From Bacillota bacterium (GTDB taxonomy: Bacteria > Bacillota > Clostridia > Christensenellales > Aristaeellaceae), in the NCBI GenBank assembly GCA_030057655.1, contig JASGUQ010000038.1, positions 1-64,000 on the forward strand: DNA of 64,000 nucleotides, written 5' to 3'. Below, piece after piece: positions 43,035 through 52,785 of the stretch. A program made the translations under genes and the position numbers. The notes beneath the pieces were generated by a model. It was not told the origin of the DNA. It saw only the letters and a list, made by a program, of their open reading frames with translations, and did not search any database. How positions within the stretch are numbered: position 1 is the stretch's first letter; each line of letters begins with the position of its first letter.

Positions 43035-44342
43035 TTATGACGCGTCGTTGGTCAGATCTTTGTTTTTTGTCGCTTTGTTCCTGGCTGCTGACAAAGTTCT
43101 GGGGTCCTTGCTGATCAGCGGCTTGGTCCCTTTTTGTACCGTGTCCTTTGTGACTGTGACAGAAAGGATATCCTTGCTGTCGGGGAGATCAAACATGGTG
43201 TCCATCAGCACGCCTTCCAGGATGGAACGAAGTCCGCGGGCGCCTGTCTTGCGCTCCACAGCCTGACGCGCGATGGCTTTCAGCGCGCCCTCCTCAAAAT
43301 GCAGTTCCGCGCCATCCAGCTCAAACAGGTACTGATACTGCTTGACCAGGGCGTTTTTGGGCTCGGTCAGGATGCGGATCAAAGCGTCCTCATCCAGGGT
43401 GTCCAGGGGGAGCATCACAGGGATCCTGCCAACAATCTCCGGGATCAGGCCAAACTTGACCAGATCTTCCGCACGCATCTGCTTGAGCAGCTTGCCGATG
43501 CGCTCCTCCTCCTTCTCCTGTACCTCGTTGCCAAAACCGACAACGCGCTTGCCGGTGCGGTTGGCGATGATCTGCTCCAAGCCGTCAAAAGCGCCGCCCA
43601 GGATAAAGAGGATGTTGGTGGTGTCAATCGGGATGGTCTCCTGCTGGGGGTGCTTGCGCCCGCCCTGCGGCGGTACGTTGGCAATGGTGCCCTCCAGGAT
43701 TTTCAAAAGCGCCTGCTGTACGCCTTCGCCTGAAACATCGCGCGTAATGGAGACATTTTCGCTCTTGCGGGCGATCTTATCCACCTCGTCCAGGTAGATG
43801 ATGCCTTCTTGAGCGGCCCTGATATCCCCGCCGGCAGCCTGGATCAGCCGCAGGAGGATGTTTTCCACGTCCTCGCCCACATACCCCGCCTCCGTTAAAG
43901 AGGTGGCGTCCGCGATGGCGAAAGGCACATTCAGGATTTTTGCCAGGGTCTGCGCAAGATAGGTCTTGCCCGTGCCGGTTTGACCGACCAGAAGCACATT
44001 GGATTTTTGCAGCTCAACAGGCGCCTTTTTGCCTGAGTTGGAACGAATGCGTTTATAATGATTGTAAACTGCCACGCACAGCGCGCGTTTCACGTCTTCC
44101 TGGCCGATCACATACTCGTCCAGGGTCTTCTTGATCTCAGAGGGAGTCATCAAGGTTGGTTCATCAAGGCTTAAGTCCAGCCTTTTGAACTCGCTCTCCT
44201 CAATCACTTCCCCGCAAAGAGAAACACATTTGTCGCAGATAAACGCGTTGGGCCCCGCGATTAACTGGTTGACCTCTTTTTGCGTCTTCCCGCAAAAACT
44301 GCAGCGCGGCGTCCTGTTCCTGTCGCCTGTATCTTTAGGCAT
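43035..44342 (-). CDS. clpX: ATP-dependent Clp protease ATP-binding subunit ClpX
   Basis: 435 residues. The N-terminal zinc domain has [11 protein letters not shown] and [10 protein letters not shown]. Walker A is [16 protein letters not shown], Walker [12 protein letters not shown], and [11 protein letters not shown] marks the pore/RKH region. It unfolds substrates and feeds ClpP. The start was set at the Met behind GGAGGG, eight bases inside clpP; a much longer frame over clpP is spurious. The C-terminal tail beyond the AAA+ fold is lysine-rich. Confidence 0.97.
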   Translation of the reverse strand: MPKDTGDRNRTPRCSFCGKTQKEVNQLIAGPNAFICDKCVSLCGEVIEESEFKRLDLSLDEPTLMTPSEIKKTLDEYVIGQEDVKRALCVAVYNHYKRIRSNSGKKAPVELQKSNVLLVGQTGTGKTYLAQTLAKILNVPFAIADATSLTEAGYVGEDVENILLRLIQAAGGDIRAAQEGIIYLDEVDKIARKSENVSITRDVSGEGVQQALLKILEGTIANVPPQGGRKHPQQETIPIDTTNILFILGGAFDGLEQIIANRTGKRVVGFGNEVQEKEEERIGKLLKQMRAEDLVKFGLIPEIVGRIPVMLPLDTLDEDALIRILTEPKNALVKQYQYLFELDGAELHFEEGALKAIARQAVERKTGARGLRSILEGVLMDTMFDLPDSKDILSVTVTKDTVQKGTKPLISKDPRTLSAARNKATKNKDLTNDAS

Positions 44343-44943
44343 TGCCGCCCTCCGTGTTTCGAGGCTTGAATATTTCGTCAATGATGCCGTAATTCTTGGC
44401 ATCCTCAGCCGACATGAAGTAGTCGCGCTCCACATCATTCGCGATTTTCTCAAGCGGCTGGCCGGTCATCTCCGCCATCATGCGGTTCATCTTGTTTTTG
44501 GTTTTGAGCAGCCACTCTGCGCGGATGGTGACGTCGGTCGCCTGGCCTTCAGCGCCGCCGGAAGGCTGGTGGATCATGATCTCGCTGTTGGGCAGCGCCA
44601 TGCGCTTGCCTTTTTCACCGGCCATGAGCAGGAAAGCGCCCATGCTGGCAGCCATGCCGATACAAACTGTGCGGACAGGCGCCTTGATGTACTGCATGGT
44701 GTCGTAAATGGCCATGCCTGCTGTGACAGAACCGCCGGGGCTGTTGATGTACAGGTTGATCTCGGCGTTGGGGTTGTCCATGTCCAGGAACAGCAGCTGC
44801 GCGACGATTGCGTTCGCCATGGCGTCATGCACCGGACCGGACAGGAAAATGATGCGGTCTTTTAATAAGCGTGAATAAATATCGTAGGAACGCTCAGCGT
44901 TGCCGGAGCGCTCAATGACATAAGGGATCAGGTATTCAGCCAT
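44335..44943 (-). CDS. clpP: ATP-dependent Clp protease proteolytic subunit
   Basis: 202 residues. The catalytic triad is in place: Ser in [14 protein letters not shown], His in IMIHQPSGG, Asp in [11 protein letters not shown]. It forms the proteolytic barrel used by ClpX and other Clp ATPases. It lies 12 bp downstream of tig and overlaps clpX. Confidence 0.97.
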   Translation of the reverse strand: MAEYLIPYVIERSGNAERSYDIYSRLLKDRIIFLSGPVHDAMANAIVAQLLFLDMDNPNAEINLYINSPGGSVTAGMAIYDTMQYIKAPVRTVCIGMAASMGAFLLMAGEKGKRMALPNSEIMIHQPSGGAEGQATDVTIRAEWLLKTKNKMNRMMAEMTGQPLEKIANDVERDYFMSAEDAKNYGIIDEIFKPRNTEGGNA

Positions 44944-44955
44944 ATTTCCTCCGTT

Positions 44956-46389
44956 TTAGTCCTCAGAGGCTTTGTCCTCTGCTTTCTTGGCTTTTTTCTT
45001 TGCAGGAGCCTTTTTGGTCTTGTTTTCTTCCTCGTCCAGCGCCTCGGTGACAGATTCCAGCACTTCCTGAACGTCTACCGGCTCGTCATGCTCACCCTCG
45101 TGCACGGAAACTTCTGCGTTTTTCACAAGCAGATCCACAACCTTGCGGCTGGTGGCCAGGTCTTTGAAGTTTTCCTTCTGGTTTTCAGAAAGGCCGGCTT
45201 TGTAGGCTTCCGGCTCCTGACCGGCTTCCTTCGCGTAGCGCTCAATCTGCTCCTCGGTTTCTTCCTCAGATGCCTCAAGCTTTTCAACCTTGGCAATCTC
45301 GTCGATCACCAACTCGGTCTTGACGCTGTTTTTGGCGTCCATGCGGATGTTGTCCCTGAGGTCTTCTTCCGTTGTGTTGGTATAGCGCAGATAATCCTCC
45401 ATGCGCAGCCCCTGGTAAGCCATCTGCATCTTCATGTTCATCATCTGCCGGTCGATCTGGCGCTCGACCATGGCATCGGGGATGTCGCAGTCGGCGGCGT
45501 CAACAGCCTTCTGAACCAGCTCGTTCTCAAGGCTGACTTCCGCCTGCTTGTCGCGGCGCTCTTCCAGTTCCTTGACGATGGCTTCGCGGTATTCCGCAAA
45601 CGTCTTGTGCTCGGACACATCCTGCGCGAAATCATCGTCTAATTCGGGCTTGACCTGGTGGGTGGCAGAATTGACTTTGACCTCAAACTGCGCCTCTTTT
45701 CCGGAGAGCGCTTCGGAATGATACTGCTCGGGGAAGGTGACGGTGATGACCTTTTCATCCCCGACCTTCATGCCGATCACCTGCTCCTCAAAGCCCGGAA
45801 TAAAGGACCCGGAGCCCAAAACCAGGTTGTGCCCGTCGGCCTGTCCGCCTTCAAAGGCAACGCCGTCCACACGGCCCAGGTAATTGATGTTGGCGGTGTC
45901 CCCTTCAGCCAGCGCGCGATCCACAACATCTTCCGTGGTGGTCATCTTGCTGATGTCATGGGAAATGCGGTGCTCAACCTCTTCCTCGGACACCGGGTGC
46001 AGGTGGCGGGTGCCTTTCAGGCCCTTGTACTCGCCCAGGGTCACATCCGGCTTGACATAGACAGTCGCCGTGAACTTGAGGTCCTGGCCGGAAGCGATCT
46101 GATCCACAGACACGCTGGGCTGATCCACCGGGAAAAGGTCCTCCGCTTTGACCGCTTCCTCATAAAGGTCCGGAAAAATCAGATCAAAGGCATCATCATA
46201 AAAGATGGCCTCGCCGTACATATTTTCAATCAGCCTGCGGGGCGCCTTGCCCTTGCGGAATCCCGGCACGCTGATGCGGCCGCGGTTTTTCTGAAAAGAT
46301 TTCTGCATGGCGGCATCAAAATCCGCCGAAGGCACTTCGAAGGTGATTTTGTACTGGTTGCCGCTGATTTTTTCTGCCTTGAAACTCAT
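44956..46389 (-). CDS. tig: Trigger factor
   Basis: 477 residues, longer than the usual 430. Ribosome-binding signature SVPGFRKGKAPR near residue 33, FKBP-type peptidyl-prolyl isomerase domain near 155-240 (GDTANINYLGRVDGVAFEGG), and the C-terminal chaperone helices. The last 40 residues form an unusual tail: an acidic stretch (EGEHDEPVDVQEVLESVTEA) then a Lys/Ala-rich end (KAPAKKKAKKAEDK). The ATG follows AGGAGG. First gene of the tig-clpP-clpX-lon-engB series. Confidence 0.96.
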   Translation of the reverse strand: MSFKAEKISGNQYKITFEVPSADFDAAMQKSFQKNRGRISVPGFRKGKAPRRLIENMYGEAIFYDDAFDLIFPDLYEEAVKAEDLFPVDQPSVSVDQIASGQDLKFTATVYVKPDVTLGEYKGLKGTRHLHPVSEEEVEHRISHDISKMTTTEDVVDRALAEGDTANINYLGRVDGVAFEGGQADGHNLVLGSGSFIPGFEEQVIGMKVGDEKVITVTFPEQYHSEALSGKEAQFEVKVNSATHQVKPELDDDFAQDVSEHKTFAEYREAIVKELEERRDKQAEVSLENELVQKAVDAADCDIPDAMVERQIDRQMMNMKMQMAYQGLRMEDYLRYTNTTEEDLRDNIRMDAKNSVKTELVIDEIAKVEKLEASEEETEEQIERYAKEAGQEPEAYKAGLSENQKENFKDLATSRKVVDLLVKNAEVSVHEGEHDEPVDVQEVLESVTEALDEEENKTKKAPAKKKAKKAEDKASED

Positions 46390-46608
46390 GAACATCCTCC
46401 TAAGCTTGTGTGGCGCTCGTATTCTTAAAATGCGCCATAGGATAAAATACCATTTATTACATCTGAATGCAAGCATTATCCAGATACTCGGGTTTTTACC
46501 CAGATAAGTACGATTTTACCCGAAAAACACCCTGAAAAACAGTCTTTTCAACATATTTTCCCTCATCTCTCCAAAATAAGCGTGTTTCTTTTCATTCCGG
46601 CTTTGAAG

Positions 46609-46617
46609 TGTTATACT
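46609..46617 (+). promoter_or_regulatory. Extended -10 promoter of the PucR-type regulator
   Basis: TG-T-TATACT, 27 bases before the TTG start; no clear -35 box. Its position supports the internal start used for the gene. Confidence 0.5.
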
Positions 46618-46643
46618 TCATGAGGAAAAAGGAGGGCGACGAA

Positions 46644-47711
46644 TTGTCAAGCAAAATGATGCAGAAAATTGCTGATCTGTTTAAAAGCCTTCGTCAGCCT
46701 GTCTTCCTTCTGGACAAGACGGGGCGCTGTTTGATACCGCAGCAGCCGGACACCTTCCTGCTCCCTGAAAGCCTCAAGGAGAATGTGCTTGTATCCAAAT
46801 CCGGATACCTGTTTTATACCCTGCCTGGCTTTATGACGCATACGTTGGCCACCAAAGACAGGCCGGAAGCAGGCGACATCCTGCTGCTGTGCGTGAAGCT
46901 GATCGCAACTTTCCAGCAAGAGGAAGGCATTACAGGAGAGGTCACAAACGCCTTAAAGCGATTGGTGAACAGGGAACTGAGCGAGCTGGAGATGGACGCC
47001 CTTGCCAATGAGCATGGGATCCCGTTTCACCACGCCAGGTGCGCGCTGCTGATCCGCTTTCAGCGGCCTTATCAGCAATTTACGCAGGATTCCACGCTCA
47101 GCGATTTCATCCCGCAGTCACCGGGCGACCTGGCGGTGCCCATCGACAATTACAACTTGCTGCTTTTATGCAGCCTGACGGAAACAAACCGGGAGGACAT
47201 GGGCGAATACGCGCTGGCCCTTCTTGACTCCATTCAAATGGAGCTGGGGCTTCAGGCTCACATCGGCATTGGCGAAAGCGTTTCAAACCTGACAGACACC
47301 GCGCTGTCTTTCCATCAAGCCTGGCAGGCCATTCAGATCGGCAGCGTATTCTGCCCTGAGGTTTTAGTATATGATTATAAAAGCCTGCTGCTGGAAAGGT
47401 TTGTGATGGATTGCCTTCCACAGCAATCCAGGCAGTACATTGACCTGCTGTTCAACAGAAAAACAGCCAAGCTGTTCAATGAGGAGATGCTTGAAACCGT
47501 CCGCGTTTTTTTTAAAAACGACCTGAACCTGACGGACGCGGCGAGGGAGCTTTATATTCACCGAAACACCCTGGTTTACAGGCTGGATAAGATTCAAAAG
47601 GTGTCCGGCCTTGATTTGAGGCACTTCAGGGACGCGATGCTGTTCAAGCTGTTCAATGACCTGAGAATACGGGAAACCATCTCCGGCTCAAAAGAATCAT
47701 CCAAACACTGA
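46644..47711 (+). CDS. PucR/CdaR-type transcriptional regulator
   Basis: 355 residues from a TTG start that follows AAGGAGG; earlier Met codons overlap the promoter. The C-terminus has the PucR helix-turn-helix: LTDAARELYIHRNTLVYRLD then KVSGLDLRHFRDAMLFKLF. The middle contains a GGDEF-like CdaR domain (ALLIRFQRPY, LGLQAHIGIGESVSNLTDTA). The N-terminal 100 residues look like a small sensor domain (QPVFLLDKTGRCLI). It may regulate the CtpA-like protease gene 11 bp downstream, with which it is probably co-transcribed; the effector is unknown. Confidence 0.85.
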   Translation: MSSKMMQKIADLFKSLRQPVFLLDKTGRCLIPQQPDTFLLPESLKENVLVSKSGYLFYTLPGFMTHTLATKDRPEAGDILLLCVKLIATFQQEEGITGEVTNALKRLVNRELSELEMDALANEHGIPFHHARCALLIRFQRPYQQFTQDSTLSDFIPQSPGDLAVPIDNYNLLLLCSLTETNREDMGEYALALLDSIQMELGLQAHIGIGESVSNLTDTALSFHQAWQAIQIGSVFCPEVLVYDYKSLLLERFVMDCLPQQSRQYIDLLFNRKTAKLFNEEMLETVRVFFKNDLNLTDAARELYIHRNTLVYRLDKIQKVSGLDLRHFRDAMLFKLFNDLRIRETISGSKESSKH

Positions 47712-47722
47712 AAGAGGCAACA

Positions 47723-48922
47723 ATGATGAATCACAAGTCCATTCTGAAAAGAGCAGCCGCGCTGATGCTTGCCCTGCTTCTGCTGTCCCCCGTCATTTCC
47801 ATGGCGGCAAGGAATGAAACCGTCACCATCCCGAAGGAAGAGTATGAACGGCTGAAGCGCTATGAACTGGTCGAAGAAGTGCGCCAGTATGTGGACGCCT
47901 TCTTTTATGTGGAGCCGGACGAGCAAAAAATGATGGACGGCGCCATACAAGGGCTTCTTTCCGGGCTTGGAGATATTTACTCCTTCTATTACCCTGAGGA
48001 AGCCTGGGCCAAGATGCAGGAGGAGGATTCCGGCAAGTACGCGGGGATCGGCGTTCAGATGCTGGGCGATTACAACACCGGGGCCGTGACCATCACCCGC
48101 GTGTTCCGCAACACCCCGGCCGAAGCCGCAGGCCTGAAAAAAGGCGATGTGTTCTACCTGGTGGAAGACCTTGAGGTGACCGCCACAACAATGAACGACG
48201 CGGTGGACATCATGCGCGGCGTGCCCGGGGAAAAGGTTCATGTTGAGGTGCTTCGCAACGGCGAGATCCTTCCTTTTGACCTGATCAAGGCAAACATTAT
48301 CGTCAACCGCGCTGAGTACAAGATGATCGATGACAAGGTCGGCTACATCATCCTCTATGAGTTCGCCGGCGGCAGCAAGGAAGCTTTTGTCGAGGCTTAT
48401 GAGGCGCTAAAGAATGCCGGAATGCAGCATCTGATTTTTGACCTTCGCGATAACCCGGGCGGCTGGGTTGGCGACGCGGAAAAGATCGGAGATATTTTCC
48501 TGGATCAGAAAATGCTCTACTATACCCAGGACCGCTTTGACCGCAAGAAGGAATACTTCACCAAGGCAGGCGCGGACCCCATGCCCATGACCATCCTTGT
48601 CAATGAAAACTCCGCCTCGGCAAGCGAGATCCTGGCCGCAGCCATGAAGGATCACAAGCGCGCGGAACTTATCGGAGTGAAGACCTTTGGTAAGGGCGTT
48701 ATTCAGTTTGTTATACCGCTGTCAGACAACAAATCCGGTTTCCAGTTCACGGCCGCTCAGTACTTCTCCCCTCTTGGACACAAAGTACACAAGGAGGGCA
48801 TCGTCCCTGATATGATCGTGGAGATGCCGGAAGAACAAAAACATGTGCTGTTTGATACGGGTGATCTGGCGGACCCGCAGCTCGCGGCGGCCTATGAGCA
48901 TGTTCTGAAGAACCTTCAATAA
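47723..48922 (+). CDS. Exported S41-family C-terminal processing protease (CtpA-like)
   Basis: 399 residues. A signal peptide (RAAALMLALLLLSPVISMAA), then a helical region with DGAIQGLLSGLGDIYSFYYP, a PDZ domain (about 105-190; AGIGVQMLGD and AEAAGLKKGDVFYLVED) and the protease core: LRDNPGGWVG, catalytic Ser in NENSASASEILAAAM and Lys in GVKTFGKGVIQ. It cleaves exported proteins near the C-terminus. A second Met follows the first directly. It is co-oriented with the PucR-type regulator and ends at a bidirectional terminator. Confidence 0.93.
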   Translation: MMNHKSILKRAAALMLALLLLSPVISMAARNETVTIPKEEYERLKRYELVEEVRQYVDAFFYVEPDEQKMMDGAIQGLLSGLGDIYSFYYPEEAWAKMQEEDSGKYAGIGVQMLGDYNTGAVTITRVFRNTPAEAAGLKKGDVFYLVEDLEVTATTMNDAVDIMRGVPGEKVHVEVLRNGEILPFDLIKANIIVNRAEYKMIDDKVGYIILYEFAGGSKEAFVEAYEALKNAGMQHLIFDLRDNPGGWVGDAEKIGDIFLDQKMLYYTQDRFDRKKEYFTKAGADPMPMTILVNENSASASEILAAAMKDHKRAELIGVKTFGKGVIQFVIPLSDNKSGFQFTAAQYFSPLGHKVHKEGIVPDMIVEMPEEQKHVLFDTGDLADPQLAAAYEHVLKNLQ

Positions 48923-48936
48923 TGCAGAAAAAAACT

Positions 48937-48967
48937 AACCGGGTGACCACGCGCCACCCGGTTTTTG
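48937..48967. terminator. Bidirectional terminator
   Basis: Stem AACCGGGTG / CACCCGGTT with T-runs on both strands (TTTTTGTTG on plus, AGTTTTTTT on minus), between convergent genes. Confidence 0.85.
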
Positions 48968-48982
48968 TTGTTGATACGCTAA

Positions 48983-49621
48983 TCAGTTCTCTTCTTCGTT
49001 GTACTGGACGCCTGCCAGGTTCTGGCGAATGAGGCGCAGTTCGTTGAGCTGAGCGGCGACGGTGTTGTCCACATGGGCCAGGATACCATCCAATTCCTGC
49101 TGGGTCTGGCTGCGCAGCGCCTGGGCGTGCTGGTTGGCGTTTTCCAGGATCTCGCGGGCCTGCGCTTCCGCACGGGCCAAGATGGTGGTTTCGGAAACCA
49201 ACTCATCAGCGCGGGCCTTGGCGTCTTCTAGAGTGTGGTTGGCGCGCGCCTGAGCGTCGGCCAGGATGGCGCTGGCTTCATCTTCCGCTGCCTTCTTGGT
49301 TTGGACAACATAGTTGTCAACGCTTTGCTTGTTGTTCTGGGCGTAGGTATTGGCTTCGTTGACGGTACCCTGCGCCTGCGCCATGGCCTGGGAAATGGTC
49401 TCCTCCGCCTTTTGCTTGGCGTCCGTCAGGATATGCTCCTCATTTTCCAGGAGCTTCTGAGCCGTTTCAAGCGCCGGATCATAGGAAGAGACGATCCGTT
49501 TGATGAGCTCCGTGGCAGTCCCCTGGTTGACCATCACTGTGTCAGTCAGAGGGATCTTCTTTGAGTTTTTGAGCAGCAGGGTCAGTTCATCGGCAAGGGC
49601 AAATACTTCGGTTCTGGACAT
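48983..49621 (-). CDS. Coiled-coil protein of the coaD operon, unknown role
   Basis: 212 residues, nearly all helical after residue 50, with long Ala/Gln/Glu-rich heptads (QKAEETISQAMAQAQGTVNE, ARANHTLEDAKARADELVSE). The pattern resembles ATP synthase b/V-ATPase E-H stalk proteins and DivIVA-like scaffolds, but no membrane segment or DivIVA start motif is present. The N-terminus SRTEVFALADELTLLLKNSK appears to be a small conserved head. AAGGAGG precedes the chosen ATG. Last gene of the alr-rsmD-coaD series; 13 bp separate it from coaD. Confidence 0.7.
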   Translation of the reverse strand: MSRTEVFALADELTLLLKNSKKIPLTDTVMVNQGTATELIKRIVSSYDPALETAQKLLENEEHILTDAKQKAEETISQAMAQAQGTVNEANTYAQNNKQSVDNYVVQTKKAAEDEASAILADAQARANHTLEDAKARADELVSETTILARAEAQAREILENANQHAQALRSQTQQELDGILAHVDNTVAAQLNELRLIRQNLAGVQYNEEEN

Positions 49622-49634
49622 TTGGGTTCCTCCT

Positions 49635-50126
49635 TCAAACATTGTTTTTGTGTAGTCGTTCTTTCAAAACCTTTTCCACGCAGGGCGGTACAAAATGGCT
49701 GACATCTCCACCGAAAGCTGCGATCTGCCGGATAAGCGAGGAGGAGATGTCCATGGTTTCCCCGCCTGCAGGTAAAAAAATGGTCTCAAGCCCCGGCAAA
49801 AGGAGCGCGTTGGCGCGCGCCATGGCGGACTCACTCTCCAGATCGGCTGCGTTTCGGATCCCCTTAATGACCTGGAAACAGCCTTCCCTTTTTGCCAGAT
49901 CCGCCAGCAACCCACTGTCAGTCAACACGCGGAAACGGGTCAGGCCCTTCTCCCGGCAGGCTGTTTTAATCAGGCGGGCGCGCTCCTGCGCCGGCAAAAA
50001 CCCTTTTTTATCAGGGTTGACCATGACAGCGATGATTAGCTCATCCAAAAACGTTAATGAGCGGCTGATCAGATCCAGATGGCCATTGGTCAAAGGATCA
50101 AAACTGCCGGGAAAAATGGCCTTCAC
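49635..50126 (-). CDS. coaD: Phosphopantetheine adenylyltransferase
   Basis: 163 residues. PGSFDPLTNGHLDLI at the N-terminus holds the (T/H)xGH nucleotidyl site; KGIRNAADLESE and ISSSLIRQIAAFGGDVSHFV are CoaD landmarks. It makes dephospho-CoA. The start overlaps the rsmD stop by four bases, the usual pairing of these genes. Confidence 0.96.
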   Translation of the reverse strand: MKAIFPGSFDPLTNGHLDLISRSLTFLDELIIAVMVNPDKKGFLPAQERARLIKTACREKGLTRFRVLTDSGLLADLAKREGCFQVIKGIRNAADLESESAMARANALLLPGLETIFLPAGGETMDISSSLIRQIAAFGGDVSHFVPPCVEKVLKERLHKNNV

Positions 50127-50683
50127 TGCTCCTGCTCCTTCTGTGTCATCAGCCTCAGCATGGTATCGCCATACCGGCGTTCCTTGATGACTTCATAGGG
50201 TTCCATCGGTTCAAACGCCAGGTTTTTGCCGGTTTCCAGCACAACAATTCCGTCCGGATCCAATAACTGTGCCTTGTTGATGGTCGATAATATTATACCC
50301 ACATCCATTTTATAAGGCGGATCCAAAAAAAGCAAATCAAAGCTGTTTTTCTCATGTGCAAGCTTTGAAACAGCATCCTGCCAATTCATCAGAAGCGCTG
50401 TGCTTTGCTCCTTAAGCCCTAAAAGATCGATGTTTTTTTTGACACAGGCAATGGCTTCCTGCCCGTTATCGCAGAACACGCATGACGCGGCGCCCCGGCT
50501 CAAGGCTTCAAGCCCCATGGCGCCGGAGCCCGCGAACAAGTCCAGCACGCGGCTGTCCGGAACCTCCCTCATCAGCATGCTGAATACAGCCTCACGAATC
50601 AAAGACCTGGTTGGCCTGGTATTATTTCCGGAAGGCGAAAACAACTGTCTGGAGCGGTGGATGCCGCCTGTAATACGAAGCAC
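50123..50683 (-). CDS. rsmD: 16S rRNA (guanine966-N2)-methyltransferase
   Basis: 186 residues from a GTG start. LRITGGIHRSRQLFSP and TRPTRSLIREAVFSML at the N-terminus, the SAM site VLDLFAGSGAMGLEALSRG and the catalytic LFLDPPYKMD are all typical of RsmD. The ribosome site is weak, and the gene begins three bases after the membrane-protein gene, so translation is probably coupled. Confidence 0.95.
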   Translation of the reverse strand: MLRITGGIHRSRQLFSPSGNNTRPTRSLIREAVFSMLMREVPDSRVLDLFAGSGAMGLEALSRGAASCVFCDNGQEAIACVKKNIDLLGLKEQSTALLMNWQDAVSKLAHEKNSFDLLFLDPPYKMDVGIILSTINKAQLLDPDGIVVLETGKNLAFEPMEPYEVIKERRYGDTMLRLMTQKEQEQ

Positions 50684-50686
50684 GGC

Positions 50687-51499
50687 TTAGACCAGCTGTT
50701 TTGGTTCGTTGCGGCGGGCCGCCGCTTTTTTCTTTTGACGGCGTGCGGTACTTTTCGCGTTGGAAGCGATGCCGCCATGCACCAAGGCGCGGAAAGCCTC
50801 GCCCCTTTGGTAACCAACGCCATAAAAGAAAGGCGCCAGCAAAACCAGCAGCGGAGAAAGACGCTCCACAAGCAGAATGCCATCCGGATTTCCCTGGCCG
50901 GCAATATTGACAAAGGGAAAAACAAGCAGGCGCGTGATAATGCGCACTCCGTCCGCCAGGCCAAAGGCTTTGACGTCATTGTAATAATGAAGCGCCAGGC
51001 TGATGTCCAGACGGTTTTGATAAGCGGAGAGCCAGGCGGGAAGCGCCCCCAGGGAATAGGTTTCTCTGGTCGCCGCCAAAGCATGGATCAAGCAAAGAAG
51101 CACAAAAGGCAAGGCGCCAAAGAACATGGTCACATACCCTTTGGCAGGATGAAAACACTTGTTCAGATCGTCCTTGCTGACAGGCTTGCCTTCCTGCTGG
51201 CGCGTCAGCGCGATTTCTGCGAAGCTGACATCGTTTTCGCCGCGGTTGACGCCTGAAGAATACATCAGGGACGCGAAACCAACCACCACTGCGATGTTGA
51301 TCGCAACCCTGAGCCAAGCGACATCCAGTACCATAAGCTGACCCATGAACAAAAACAAAAGCGCTGAAACAGCGATGTAGACAAAAACACCCAAGCCGCG
51401 CCTGAGAGCGAGCGGACTAAAAGCATTCCCTTTCAGGTAAGGCTTTTTAACCGGCTGCACCTTGCCGCGGGATGATTTTTTAGCGGGTTTATTTTGCAT
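50687..51499 (-). CDS. Unknown membrane protein between alr and rsmD
   Basis: 270 residues. A basic N-terminus (KKSSRGKVQPVKKPYLKG) precedes four to six membrane segments (VFVYIAVSALLFLFMG, VAINIAVVVGFASLMYSSGV, MFFGALPFVLLCLIHALAA, LLVFPFVNIAG, LLVLLAPFFYGVGY) and a basic tail (RRQKKKAAARRNEPK). No known family recognised. GGAGG lies seven bases before the chosen ATG. It may be an integral membrane protein of the cell-envelope operon led by alr. Confidence 0.75.
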   Translation of the reverse strand: MQNKPAKKSSRGKVQPVKKPYLKGNAFSPLALRRGLGVFVYIAVSALLFLFMGQLMVLDVAWLRVAINIAVVVGFASLMYSSGVNRGENDVSFAEIALTRQQEGKPVSKDDLNKCFHPAKGYVTMFFGALPFVLLCLIHALAATRETYSLGALPAWLSAYQNRLDISLALHYYNDVKAFGLADGVRIITRLLVFPFVNIAGQGNPDGILLVERLSPLLVLLAPFFYGVGYQRGEAFRALVHGGIASNAKSTARRQKKKAAARRNEPKQLV

Positions 51500-51512
51500 A
51501 AGCTTTCCTCCG

Positions 51513-52607
51513 TCAGTCTTCATAAATCCTGGGGACGCGGGATGTTATCGACAGCAGCACCTCATAGGGGATGGTGTTCAGCATGTCGGCCAAGTCCAGG
51601 GCATCTATTCTTTCACCGCCGCTTTGACCCAACAGGACAGCCTTGTCTCCAATCTGAACATCGCCGGCATCGGTGATATCCGCCATGATTTGATCCATGC
51701 AGACCCGCCCCAAAACCGGGCAGCGCACCCCGCCAACCAGTACAGATGCCTTGTTGGACAGGCCCCTGTTGTATCCGTCTCCATACCCCACCGCGAGCGT
51801 CGCGATCCTGGTATCCCTTTGCAGATGGATCGTTGCGCCATAGCTGACGTATTCGCCTTTCTGCGCTGTTTTAATGTGCGTGATCTCCGCAAACCAGCTT
51901 AGCACCGGCTTCAGATCCGCCGTTGTGCTGACAGGAGAATAGCCGTACAGCGCGATGCCCGCCCGCACCATGTTCAGCCTGGTTTCAGGGAACCTCAGCA
52001 GCGCGGAAGTACCGCTCGCGTGCAGAAGCAGGCCATCGGGCAATTCCTCTGCCAACGCATTGAACCGTTTGAACTGTTCCAGGGTATGGTCGGCAGACAC
52101 GGCATCCGCGCAGGCAAAATGCGTAAAAGCGCCGGTTATGCGGACATTTTTAAGCCCCTTCGCCGTTTGAAGCAGAGACTTGAGCTCCCCCCTGCTTTTA
52201 ACACCGATCCGGTTCATGCCGGTGTCCAGTTTGATGTGCGCCAAAGCAGGCTTATGATGCTTTTTGGACGAGCTTTCCGCAAAACGCAGGTGATCTTTGG
52301 TAAAAACGGTGAGCGTCAGCCCGGCTTCAACCGCCATATCGGTGCTTTCCTCCGACAGGCCCGCCAGCACCAGAATGGGCAAAGTGATACCAGCTTTTCG
52401 AAGCGCAAGGCCTTCTTCCGCCAGCGCGACAGCCAGATAATCAACGCCGTCTTTTTCAGCGCGCTCCGCCATCCGGCAGAGGCCATGGCCATAAGCATCC
52501 GCCTTGACCACCGCCATCAGCATGACATCTTTTCCGATGGCCTGCCTGACTGCCTGAATGTTGTGGGAAAACGCGCCAAGATCAACCCGAGCGTATGTCT
52601 GCCTCAT
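51513..52607 (-). CDS. alr: Alanine racemase
   Basis: 364 residues. The PLP lysine is in VVKADAYGHG near residue 37, and the second catalytic residue, Tyr in EYVSYGATIHLQ, lies near 260. LDTGMNRIG and ALYGYSP are further family motifs. It makes D-alanine for peptidoglycan. First gene of the operon that includes an unknown membrane protein, rsmD, coaD and a coiled-coil gene. Confidence 0.96.
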   Translation of the reverse strand: MRQTYARVDLGAFSHNIQAVRQAIGKDVMLMAVVKADAYGHGLCRMAERAEKDGVDYLAVALAEEGLALRKAGITLPILVLAGLSEESTDMAVEAGLTLTVFTKDHLRFAESSSKKHHKPALAHIKLDTGMNRIGVKSRGELKSLLQTAKGLKNVRITGAFTHFACADAVSADHTLEQFKRFNALAEELPDGLLLHASGTSALLRFPETRLNMVRAGIALYGYSPVSTTADLKPVLSWFAEITHIKTAQKGEYVSYGATIHLQRDTRIATLAVGYGDGYNRGLSNKASVLVGGVRCPVLGRVCMDQIMADITDAGDVQIGDKAVLLGQSGGERIDALDLADMLNTIPYEVLLSITSRVPRIYED

Positions 52608-52785
52608 GCTGACATGAACCTGCTGCTTTCTTTTGGATTGGATGGATTCCCACCCTGAGCAATGCTGGGATTATACCATAAGCCGTTTATTCGTGCCACC
52701 TTTGCACAAAAGCATGGTTTTCTTCAGGATTCGGGTATAATCCATTGCCTCTTTCTTTGGCAGGCACAAAACATTTTGGAAAGGT

